From Lachnospiraceae bacterium (GTDB lineage: Bacteria > Bacillota > Clostridia > Lachnospirales > Lachnospiraceae): a stretch of 5,043 nt of DNA. The position numbers and the translations under genes were made by a program. Where the stretch lies: positions 1 to 5,043 of the forward strand of contig JAFSRL010000253.1 in assembly GCA_017446125.1 (NCBI GenBank). The letters are read 5' to 3'. The notes beneath the pieces are model-generated. The model made no database searches. It was not told the origin of the DNA and saw only the letters and a list, made by a program, of their open reading frames with translations. Below are positions 1 through 5,043 of this stretch, piece by piece (within the stretch, counting starts at the first letter, position 1; every line of letters starts with the position of its first letter).

Positions 1-34
1 AATGAGTCAGTGTACCCGTCCCCTCTGACTCACC
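1..34. repeat. Second copy of the palindromic repeat, half visible at the left edge
   Basis: Bases 1-35 match 295-329 at 33 of 35 positions; the differences are at 13 (T against G) and 25 (C against T). This is the arm that the gene's mRNA reads first, so the loop and the other arm lie beyond the window. It begins at codon 328, and the visible part is read as GESEGTGTLTH, against GESKGTGPLTH in the complete copy. The offset between copies is 294 bases, a multiple of three, so both are read in the same frame. The flank just before both copies, in gene direction, is CG followed by GGTGAGTCA. Confidence 0.9.
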
Positions 35-1015
35 CGCAGCCATCCACAACAACGGCAGCAGCAACAGCAGGCAGCACAACACCGCCCACGTTGTCCAGTC
101 GCTCATACAGTAGCTCAACGTGTAATACAAAGAAATCACGATGGACTTCACCGCAGGGAAGCCCTCCCCGATTGCGCCGCGCACCTGATTGCCGGGCGCG
201 AGGCACGCCGCGGCAAAGCCTGCGAGATTGAGCAGGCAGGGCAAGACGGGCAGGTGAGTCATGGGGACGGGTCCACTGACTCGTTTTTCCGAAAAATGAG
301 TCAGTGGACCCGTCCCCTTTGACTCACCCGTCACAACACTCACGATTCCCACCACACTCACTATCGCCAGCGTCAAGCCCGTCATATAGTTCGCGCCGCC
401 CAGCAACAATCCCAAAACACACGCGCACAAATAATCCCACGCGCGCTTCTTTCCGGAATCACACCTACAGGAAATCAAAAGACCGCACCACAAAACACCC
501 AGCGACCACATTAACATGTAGTTGCAGGCGCCGGCCCACCAGTAGAACGCTTCGACGCGCGCGCCGCCTTCCGCCGGCATGCACTGCACAATCAAAAGCA
601 TCACGAGAAACGCAATCGAGCCCGCCAGATGCCATTGCACACCGTAATACTTGGTGAGAAGTGCGTGAAAGAAATACAGCATCCCGAACGTGAAGATGCC
701 CAGAACAATCACGGTCGTCCACACATAAAGCCGCTCCCCGAACACGGAGGGCGCCATCGCCGTGACAAAGTCGGAAAAATAATATCCGGTCCAGTTCATG
801 TAGTAGTGGTATGCCATGCGGATGCCTTCGGCGAACGCCGAAAAGACGCTGCCGGTCGCGGCAAATACCTCATGCACCTCGAATGCCATGGAGTAGTCGT
901 CCGCGGAGGGCCAGTTGTAAAAACCAATCCACACAAGCGGCAAAATGCTGCCCGCATAGAGCGCAAGCAGCATGTAATACACGTACTTCACTTTTTTATT
1001 ACCGGTATCGTACAT
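1..1015 (-). CDS. Polytopic membrane protein resembling DUF6056 (GT-C-like), interrupted in frame by palindromic repeats; 3' end outside window
   Basis: From the ATG at 1015 the minus frame has no stop down to the left edge, giving 338 residues. The start follows AGGAAGG (1028-1034) and is 17 bases after the oxidoreductase stop. The protein starts with a basic stretch and a helix (about 9-31), then a loop with NWPSADDYSM (34-43), whose D39-D40 pair sits where GT-C enzymes carry catalytic acids. Further hydrophobic segments lie at about 97-119, 129-145, 163-182, 193-206 and 211-229, with LLGGANYMTGLT between the last two. After the first inserted repeat come a helix (256-272) and LAPGNQVRG (272-280), then helices at about 290-302 and 308-327. 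The S-A-D-D-Y, G-A-N-Y-x-T and A-P-G-N signatures match my recollection of DUF6056 proteins, a family of unknown function found among surface glycan genes. Residues 230-254 and 328 onward are repeat-encoded. The role in sugar transfer is inference. Confidence 0.85.
   Translation of the reverse strand, partial: MYDTGNKKVKYVYYMLLALYAGSILPLVWIGFYNWPSADDYSMAFEVHEVFAATGSVFSAFAEGIRMAYHYYMNWTGYYFSDFVTAMAPSVFGERLYVWTTVIVLGIFTFGMLYFFHALLTKYYGVQWHLAGSIAFLVMLLIVQCMPAEGGARVEAFYWWAGACNYMLMWSLGVLWCGLLISCRCDSGKKRAWDYLCACVLGLLLGGANYMTGLTLAIVSVVGIVSVVTGESKGTGPLTHFSEKRVSGPVPMTHLPVLPCLLNLAGFAAACLAPGNQVRGAIGEGFPAVKSIVISLYYTLSYCMSDWTTWAVLCCLLLLLPLLWMAAGESEGTGTLTH
253..328. repeat. Complete 76-base palindromic repeat inserted in frame in the membrane protein gene
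   Basis: The outer arms are GGTGAGTCA (253-261) and its exact complement at 320-328, 9 pairs. After a small 1-by-2 bulge (262 against 318-319), bases 263-282 pair perfectly with 298-317 (20 pairs, containing GGGGACGGGTCC). After one mismatch (283 with 297), 284-288 pair with 292-296 around the loop CCG (289-291). That makes 34 pairs in 76 bases. In the gene it starts exactly at codon 230 and supplies G230-H254, polar residues including GESKGTGPLTHFSEK, between two hydrophobic segments. The GGGGACGGnnC core resembles small dispersed palindromes of Firmicutes that may be moved by IS200-like (RAYT-type) transposases. That relationship is from general knowledge, and no transposase is present here. 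Confidence 0.95.
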
Positions 1016-1032
1016 TCGGGTTTGAACCCTTC

Positions 1033-2610
1033 CTACTCCATCTCGTTCGTCTTGTCTTCCTCGTGGTACTCCTCCTCCGTATTCACGCTCCAGATGTTGC
1101 TCTTGTCTGTCGTGCCGGAGAGGATGTTCTTCACGGTTTCAAATGATGTGCACATCGAGTGGTCGATGTTGTTGTAGCGGTGCTGCCCGTTGCGGCCCAC
1201 GCAGTAGAGATTATCGATCTTATTCAGGTAATCCCTCAACGTATCCATCTCATCATAGGTATCAAAGTACGCGGGATATGCCTTCTTTACGCGCTCCATG
1301 TGGGTATCGAGCACCTGATCCTTGGAATCAATCATCTCCATCTTCACCATTTCCTCAATGCCGAAGGCGGAGAACTCTTCCTCCGTCATGTTCCAGAGCT
1401 CATCCCCCTCGTTGCAGAAGTACTCGAGCCCGATCCAGACGGTGTGCTCCAAATCCTTGATCAGATACGGAGACCAGTTGTTGTAAATCTGGAACCGCCC
1501 CATCGTGACATGCCGGTCATGGACATAGACCCAGTTGTCCGGCACAATGTTGCCGACGGTGCGCATCTTTGTTTTGTTTTCAAGATTTAAGTGCGGAATT
1601 AAAACACCCAGCGTCATATAGTCGCGGTACGGTAAGCCTGCCGCAATCCGCGCGGCATCCTCCGGCACGCCGTTCATACCGGCGACCAGGTCCTTGATGG
1701 GCATGGAGGAAATCACAAGATCCCCTTCCATCTCCTCCTCGCGGCCCTCCGTCACGTAGGTCACGCCGGTTAAGTGGTTGTTGTCATCCTTATGAATCCT
1801 TGTCACACGCGCGTGCATCTTGATTTCGCCGCCCAGTGCACGCACCTCCTCCGCGGTCACGTCCCAGAGCTGCCCGGGACCGAGCTTCGGATAAGAAAAT
1901 TCCTCGATGAGGGACGTCTCCACATGGCGGTCGTCCCGCTTCCCGAACATCTTTGAAAAAATGTCCTTAATAATTGCAATGATGGAGAGTCCCTTCGCGC
2001 GCTGTGCGCCCCAGGAGGGATCGATTCCCGACGGATGGCGTCCCCAGAGATTCTCCGTATAGTTTTCGAAAAACATGGAGTAAAGCTTTTTGCCGAAGCG
2101 GTTGATGTAGAAGTCCTCGAGCGACTTCTCCTCGCGCTTGAACAGACAGGACTTTAAATAGCTGAACCCGACGATAATCGTTGTCCCGAAGCCCATGTTT
2201 TTGATGGTCTCAAATTTTAAAGAAATCGGATAATCGAAAAACCTGCGTTTGAAGAAAATGCGGCTCACGCGGTTGCGGCGCAGCATCACCCGGTCTTCCT
2301 TCTCCGGATCCGGACCGTCCTTTGCCAGCGTCGCCTTGCGGTGTAAGAGCACATCGTCATACGAGGGCTTGCCCTGTCTGGGCAGCATCATGTCCCACCA
2401 GGCTTTGACCTCCGGAACCTTGGAGAAGAACCGGTGCCCGCCCATATCCATGCGGTTGCCCTTATAATTGACCGTCCTGGAGATGCCGCCAAAATCGCCG
2501 GACTCCTCAAAGACGACCACCTCGTAGTCACCGGATTGTTTTAACAGTTCGTACGCTGCCGTTAACCCCGCCGGCCCCGCGCCGATAATCAATGCTCTCT
2601 TCTTACTCAT
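1033..2610 (-). CDS. FAD-dependent oxidoreductase, UDP-galactopyranose mutase/protoporphyrinogen oxidase-like
   Basis: This is a complete 525-residue flavoprotein. The N-terminal Rossmann fold has LIIGAGPAGLTAAYEL with G10-x-G12-x-x-G15 and E35 at the end of the second strand, which binds the ADP ribose of FAD. GGISRT (41-46) and DMGGHRFFSK (55-64) follow, a typical second FAD contact of this superfamily. A mid-region segment FFDYPISL resembles the substrate-side region of UDP-galactopyranose mutase-like proteins. The C-terminal FAD segment is LYCVGRNGQHRYNNIDHSM (about 468-486), and the last 20 residues are a strongly acidic tail. Bacterial galactopyranose mutases are usually shorter, near 370-400 residues, so I read it as a related nucleotide-sugar or lipid-linked sugar oxidoreductase/isomerase rather than a true mutase. 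The ATG at 2610 has AAAGGGG five bases upstream (2616-2622). The stop TAG (1033-1035) overlaps the ribosome site of the next gene. The reaction is unassigned; FAD binding is well supported. Confidence 0.92.
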   Translation of the reverse strand: MSKKRALIIGAGPAGLTAAYELLKQSGDYEVVVFEESGDFGGISRTVNYKGNRMDMGGHRFFSKVPEVKAWWDMMLPRQGKPSYDDVLLHRKATLAKDGPDPEKEDRVMLRRNRVSRIFFKRRFFDYPISLKFETIKNMGFGTTIIVGFSYLKSCLFKREEKSLEDFYINRFGKKLYSMFFENYTENLWGRHPSGIDPSWGAQRAKGLSIIAIIKDIFSKMFGKRDDRHVETSLIEEFSYPKLGPGQLWDVTAEEVRALGGEIKMHARVTRIHKDDNNHLTGVTYVTEGREEEMEGDLVISSMPIKDLVAGMNGVPEDAARIAAGLPYRDYMTLGVLIPHLNLENKTKMRTVGNIVPDNWVYVHDRHVTMGRFQIYNNWSPYLIKDLEHTVWIGLEYFCNEGDELWNMTEEEFSAFGIEEMVKMEMIDSKDQVLDTHMERVKKAYPAYFDTYDEMDTLRDYLNKIDNLYCVGRNGQHRYNNIDHSMCTSFETVKNILSGTTDKSNIWSVNTEEEYHEEDKTNEME

Positions 2611-2649
2611 AGAAACCCCTTTAAACCTCTTAACGTACTGACAGGCTAT

Positions 2650-2658
2650 AGTATATCA
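2650..2658 (-). promoter_or_regulatory. Possible extended -10 promoter ahead of the FAD oxidoreductase gene
   Basis: The 54-base gap after the radical SAM stop is the largest in the window, and on the minus strand it contains TGATATACT: a TG-n motif joined to TATACT, close to the TATAAT consensus. Transcription from it would begin about 30 bases before the ATG at 2610. No convincing -35 box is seen at 16-18 bases upstream (the hexamer there is TGAGCG). It would let the last two genes be expressed apart from the upstream part of the operon. AT-rich spacers often contain such matches by chance. Confidence 0.3.
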
Positions 2659-2664
2659 CATTTC

Positions 2665-3657
2665 TCACACCCGCTCATGCCCGCCGGCGCGATTGGCAGC
2701 TTCCTGGTTGCCGTCTAAGATGTGCTGCACCATCGTCATGCGGAAACCGGCGTCAATGAAGTCACAGTGCTTGCAGAAGGGGTAATTCTGCCTTCCCTTC
2801 GCAATCATCTCCCTTGCCTGCTGCATCTTCACGGAATTCCACGCCTCCTTCAGGGGCATCTCATTCAGATCCGCAAGATTCGTCTTCTCAAGGTTGTCAC
2901 AGCAGCACAGTCCCACGCGTCCGTCCGGCGTAATCCACATATCCGTAAACGGCAGAAGACAGGTCTCCGTAATCACCTTCTCCTCCCTTGCCTTCTTGTT
3001 GGGTGCACTCCCCGCGCGGTTCGTCAAAACCTCCTTCAAATACCGCATCTGGATTTCGATTTCCAAATCCTTGTAGTCCTCCGGATGCGCCTTCACATGG
3101 TCATAGACCTTTTGAATGTTGTCATGCAGCTTGTACTCCAGCCCGTAGTTATTGATGATTAACTGATTGATATAGGGCTTGATTGCATCAAGCTTCTCGA
3201 CATTTAGGATCAACCCGTTCGTCGACATAAAGATAAAGCTCCTGGGGAGCTTCTCCCTGGCGTACTTGTGCATCTCCACGATGCGGGTGTCCAAAAGCGG
3301 CTCGTTGTTCCCGTACAGCGTCAAATGCCCCTCATACCCCCAGTCCGCGAGCTGGTCGATGATGGACTTATACAGCTCATCCGTCATCTTCATGAACGGC
3401 CGGCACTCCGCGTGAATGTTCGCAGAGCAGAACTCACAGGTCGAGTTACAGCGGTTGATCGTCTCGATATCGACCACATTGGGCTTGGGCACTTCGCCCT
3501 TAGCCGCCGCTTCTAAAAAGTACGACGTATACGCCTTCTGCTGCTTCTCCCTTGTTGCAAACTGCAGCTTTAAGTACGCGTTCGATGAAAGCATCGGGAA
3601 ATGCACCCGCGCCCAGAAACCGAACTTGCCCATGAATGAATTAATTCTGATTGACAT
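2665..3657 (-). CDS. Radical SAM protein with SPASM-like C-terminal cysteines
   Basis: This is a 330-residue cytosolic iron-sulfur enzyme. The radical SAM cluster motif C-x3-C-x2-C is C70-NST-C74-EF-C77, directly after the first strand (VVDIETINR). The SAM-binding GGEP motif is replaced by YGNNEPLL (115-122), and FIFMSTNG (141-148) is the next conserved strand and turn. The C-terminal part has C233, then ITPDG with C251-C252-C253, then C295-x2-C298. This fits the C-x12-G-x4-C and C-x2-C start of a SPASM/twitch domain holding an auxiliary cluster, but the later SPASM cysteines are missing. I chose the ATG at 3657 because AAGGAGAG lies 5 bases upstream and the start falls 19 bases after the previous stop; a longer frame reaches 3741 but overlaps the neighbour and adds 28 basic, non-conserved residues. 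The substrate is unknown: a sugar or lipid-linked sugar is suggested by context only. A peptide substrate is less likely, as no precursor peptide gene is seen nearby. Confidence 0.93.
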   Translation of the reverse strand: MSIRINSFMGKFGFWARVHFPMLSSNAYLKLQFATREKQQKAYTSYFLEAAAKGEVPKPNVVDIETINRCNSTCEFCSANIHAECRPFMKMTDELYKSIIDQLADWGYEGHLTLYGNNEPLLDTRIVEMHKYAREKLPRSFIFMSTNGLILNVEKLDAIKPYINQLIINNYGLEYKLHDNIQKVYDHVKAHPEDYKDLEIEIQMRYLKEVLTNRAGSAPNKKAREEKVITETCLLPFTDMWITPDGRVGLCCCDNLEKTNLADLNEMPLKEAWNSVKMQQAREMIAKGRQNYPFCKHCDFIDAGFRMTMVQHILDGNQEAANRAGGHERV

Positions 3658-3662
3658 ACAAA

Positions 3663-3670
3663 CTCTCCTT
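3663..3670 (-). promoter_or_regulatory. Ribosome binding site that fixes the radical SAM start
   Basis: The minus strand reads AAGGAGAG followed by five bases and then ATG at 3657. It sits in the gap after the upstream TAA (3677-3679). No comparable site precedes the in-frame ATG at 3741, which lies inside the glycosyltransferase gene. The site therefore decides for the 330-residue product. Confidence 0.8.
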
Positions 3671-3676
3671 GCGCTT

Positions 3677-4588
3677 TTACTCCACCCGCTCCGAAATAAT
3701 ATACCGCGGTCTGCCCTTGATTTCCTCATATATCCGGGCAATGTAATACCCGATCACTCCCAGACTTACCATAATAATACTTCCGGAAAAGCACTGCAAG
3801 ATAATCACCGTTGTGAATCCTTCCACAGCAACATCCCGGAACCAGGAAACCAGTGCTTCAATGCTCACCGCAAGTCCTAAAGCAAACATCCCGACCCCCA
3901 GCCAGGTAACGATCTGCATGGGGAGCGATGTAAACGATGTGATGTTCGACACCGCGTAACCCATCAAAGCCCGCCGACCCCAATGTGTTGATCCGGCAGC
4001 ACGCTCCTGCACATCGTACCGCACCTGACAGGTCCTAAACCCAATCCAGGAGGACAGCGCCCTGAAGAACGTATCCTTCTCCGGCAGCCGCAAAAGTGCT
4101 TCCACCGCTTTGCGATCTAACAGCTTAAAGTCAGAGGCATTTGTCATATCAACCTTCGCCGCCTTTGAAATCATCCGGTAAAACCATCTTGCGCCCAGTC
4201 CGTGCGCCACGCTTTCTCTGCCGCGTGCGGTCTTCACACCTTCCACAACCTCAAAGCCCTGCTCCCAGAGCCGGTACATTTCCACCAGCTTTTCCGGCGG
4301 GTGCTGTAAGTCACAGTCAATCACCGCAACACAGTCTCCCTTCGCCTCCGCAAGTCCCGCAAAAATTGCGGACTCCTTCCCGAAATTCCTCGAGAACGAA
4401 ATTCCCCTCACGAACGAATGCGCTTGCGCAGCCGTCGTAATCAACGACCATGTTTTGTCCTTTGACCCGTCGTTCACAAAGATTAGTTCAAACACAATCC
4501 CGGCCTCCGTGAGGGGCGCGGCAATTCCCGCCACCGCCTTCTCTATCATCTGCTCCTCGTTATAAGCTGGCACAACCACTGAAAGCAT
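3677..4588 (-). CDS. Family 2 glycosyltransferase, polyprenyl-phosphate sugar transferase type (GtrB/DPM1-like)
   Basis: This is a complete 303-residue protein, normal length for GtrB-like enzymes, which move a sugar from a nucleotide donor to undecaprenyl phosphate at the inner face of the membrane. The N-terminal GT-A domain shows VVVPAYNEE (4-12), the nucleotide-binding VNDGSKD (38-44), SFSRNFGKESA (64-74) and the metal-binding D91-C-D93 followed by LQHPPE. TNASDFKLLDRK (149-160) and the later ERAAGSTHWGRRAL (195-208) match the acceptor-side motifs of the family; the usual G-x-S-K-Y appears here as GSTHWG. Two hydrophobic helices follow (about 222-246 and 260-284), then the basic, cytosolic end RIYEEIKGRPRYI. 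The ATG at 4588 is preceded by GGAGGAGGAA (4597-4606) and lies 5 bases after the previous stop, so translational coupling is likely. No GtrA-type flippase is seen in the window. The sugar is unknown; glucose, mannose and other hexoses are all possible. Confidence 0.93.
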   Translation of the reverse strand: MLSVVVPAYNEEQMIEKAVAGIAAPLTEAGIVFELIFVNDGSKDKTWSLITTAAQAHSFVRGISFSRNFGKESAIFAGLAEAKGDCVAVIDCDLQHPPEKLVEMYRLWEQGFEVVEGVKTARGRESVAHGLGARWFYRMISKAAKVDMTNASDFKLLDRKAVEALLRLPEKDTFFRALSSWIGFRTCQVRYDVQERAAGSTHWGRRALMGYAVSNITSFTSLPMQIVTWLGVGMFALGLAVSIEALVSWFRDVAVEGFTTVIILQCFSGSIIMVSLGVIGYYIARIYEEIKGRPRYIISERVE

Positions 4589-4593
4589 TCCGG

Positions 4594-5043
4594 TTATTCC
4601 TCCTCCACACGATTATAGTGTTCCTGATGGACGACCGCAAACATTCCCGTTTCCTCAATTACAATTCCGTCCCAATCCGCATACGGTTCCAACTCCTCGC
4701 GATGCAGGATCAACACTTCCCCGTTATATAACAATTCTTCCGGATGTTCGGGCAGGCCGAAAACATACTTCCCGAACGAATCCGCAACCATAAACTCCGC
4801 GCCTTCTTCTCTCCACTGCACCGTTTCAATAAATTCGTCCGCCGGCGTTTGAAGATAATAAAGCGCAACCATAAAAGGAGCGGCAACATGCCGGTACGTC
4901 GAATACACCGTTTGTCCTTCCTGAGAAACTGAATCCGCATAACGCACCGCCTCACCATAGCCCGGCATAAAGTTCTCCGCGGAAAGAGATTGGTATCGTT
5001 CGCCGAAATAGTCCCGCACAAAGAAAACCGCCGCAACACCAAT
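4594..5043 (-). CDS. C-terminal part of a probable GT-C (PMT/ArnT-like) membrane glycosyltransferase, 5' end outside window
   Basis: The frame is open from the right edge to a TAA at 4594-4596 and gives 149 residues. The start lies outside the window; the GTG at 5019 is internal, since the frame stays open upstream of it. The first residues in view (IGVAAVFFVRDYF) look like the end of a last membrane helix. The rest is a soluble domain with EAVRYADSV (about residues 31-39), a VYSTY strand, and FMVALYYLQTPADEFIETV (about 56-74). A final helix followed by a small soluble tail with an F-M-x-x-L-Y-Y-x-x-x-x-P-x-x-E-F pattern is typical of multi-spanning GT-C enzymes that use polyprenyl-phosphate sugars on the outer membrane face. 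The neighbouring GtrB/DPM1-like gene would make such a donor. The catalytic first loop is not visible, so the family assignment is inference. The gene ends in GTG GAG GAG GAA TAA, which also supplies the ribosome site of the next gene. Confidence 0.8.
   Translation of the reverse strand: MGVAAVFFVRDYFGERYQSLSAENFMPGYGEAVRYADSVSQEGQTVYSTYRHVAAPFMVALYYLQTPADEFIETVQWREEGAEFMVADSFGKYVFGLPEHPEELLYNGEVLILHREELEPYADWDGIVIEETGMFAVVHQEHYNRVEEE

Noticed and set aside
253..328. Palindrome as an intrinsic transcription terminator or CRISPR repeat
   Set aside because: It is inside an open frame, has no trailing U-run in gene direction, and only two copies exist at an offset of 294 bases, so neither terminator nor CRISPR array fits.
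10..657. Plus-strand frames starting inside both repeat copies (73 and 117 codons)
   Set aside because: Their Ser/Thr/Pro/Arg-rich composition is that of antisense GC-rich coding DNA. The shared MxPSPLTHP starts come only from the repeat.
465..722. Minus-strand 85-codon frame
   Set aside because: It lies within the longer membrane protein gene in another phase of the same strand; the long frame has family signatures and a ribosome site, this one does not.
1..1015. First kilobase as non-coding or a decayed gene region
   Set aside because: The minus frame is open over 338 codons with consistent membrane-protein character on both sides of the repeat, a start codon and a ribosome site; no frameshift or stop is seen.
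629..1177. Plus-strand 182-codon frame spanning the end of the oxidoreductase gene and the start of the membrane protein gene
   Set aside because: It lies opposite two well-supported minus-strand genes with recognisable motifs, and its translation shows no domain character; it is an antisense shadow.
3658..3741. 28-residue N-terminal extension of the radical SAM protein
   Set aside because: It overlaps the end of the glycosyltransferase gene, has no ribosome site and adds no family motif; the ATG at 3657 has a strong AAGGAGAG.
4710..5042. Minus-strand 110-codon frame at the right edge
   Set aside because: It is rich in Arg and Cys, lacks family motifs, and overlaps the frame that continues to the stop at 4594 with glycosyltransferase-like character.

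Overview
The window reads as one continuous gene cluster, with every credible gene on the minus strand (transcribed right to left) and tightly packed: gaps of 5, 19, 54 and 17 bases, each gene with its own Shine-Dalgarno sequence. Moderate GC, strong AGGAGG-type ribosome sites and the mix of protein families suggest a Gram-positive member of Clostridia, possibly Lachnospiraceae. That assignment is inference, because no rRNA or other marker gene is present.

In transcription order the genes are: (1) 5043-4594, the C-terminal end of a probable membrane GT-C (PMT/ArnT-like) glycosyltransferase that enters from beyond the right edge; (2) 4588-3677, a family 2 polyprenyl-phosphate sugar transferase (GtrB/DPM1-like) with two C-terminal membrane helices; (3) 3657-2665, a radical SAM protein with a SPASM-like C-terminal cysteine region; (4) 2610-1033, a 525-residue FAD-dependent oxidoreductase of the UDP-galactopyranose mutase/protoporphyrinogen oxidase-like group; (5) 1015-1, the N-terminal 338 codons of a polytopic membrane protein resembling the DUF6056 family, which runs off the left edge. 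The first 1015 bases therefore are coding, although the gene has no stop inside the window and is easy to miss.

Together the genes look like a module that charges a lipid carrier with a sugar, modifies a sugar or other substrate by redox/radical chemistry, and transfers sugars at the outer face of the membrane. Substrates cannot be read from the sequence.

The most striking signal is a palindromic repeat inside gene 5. A 76-base, almost perfectly self-complementary element (253-328) lies in frame and is translated as about 25 polar residues between two hydrophobic segments. Half of a second copy (1-34) lies exactly 294 bases (98 codons) further on, in the same reading frame and again just after a hydrophobic segment. 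Of the six frames through the complete copy only one is free of stops, and that is the one used. This resembles the behaviour of Rickettsia palindromic elements, but in what looks like a Firmicutes membrane protein.
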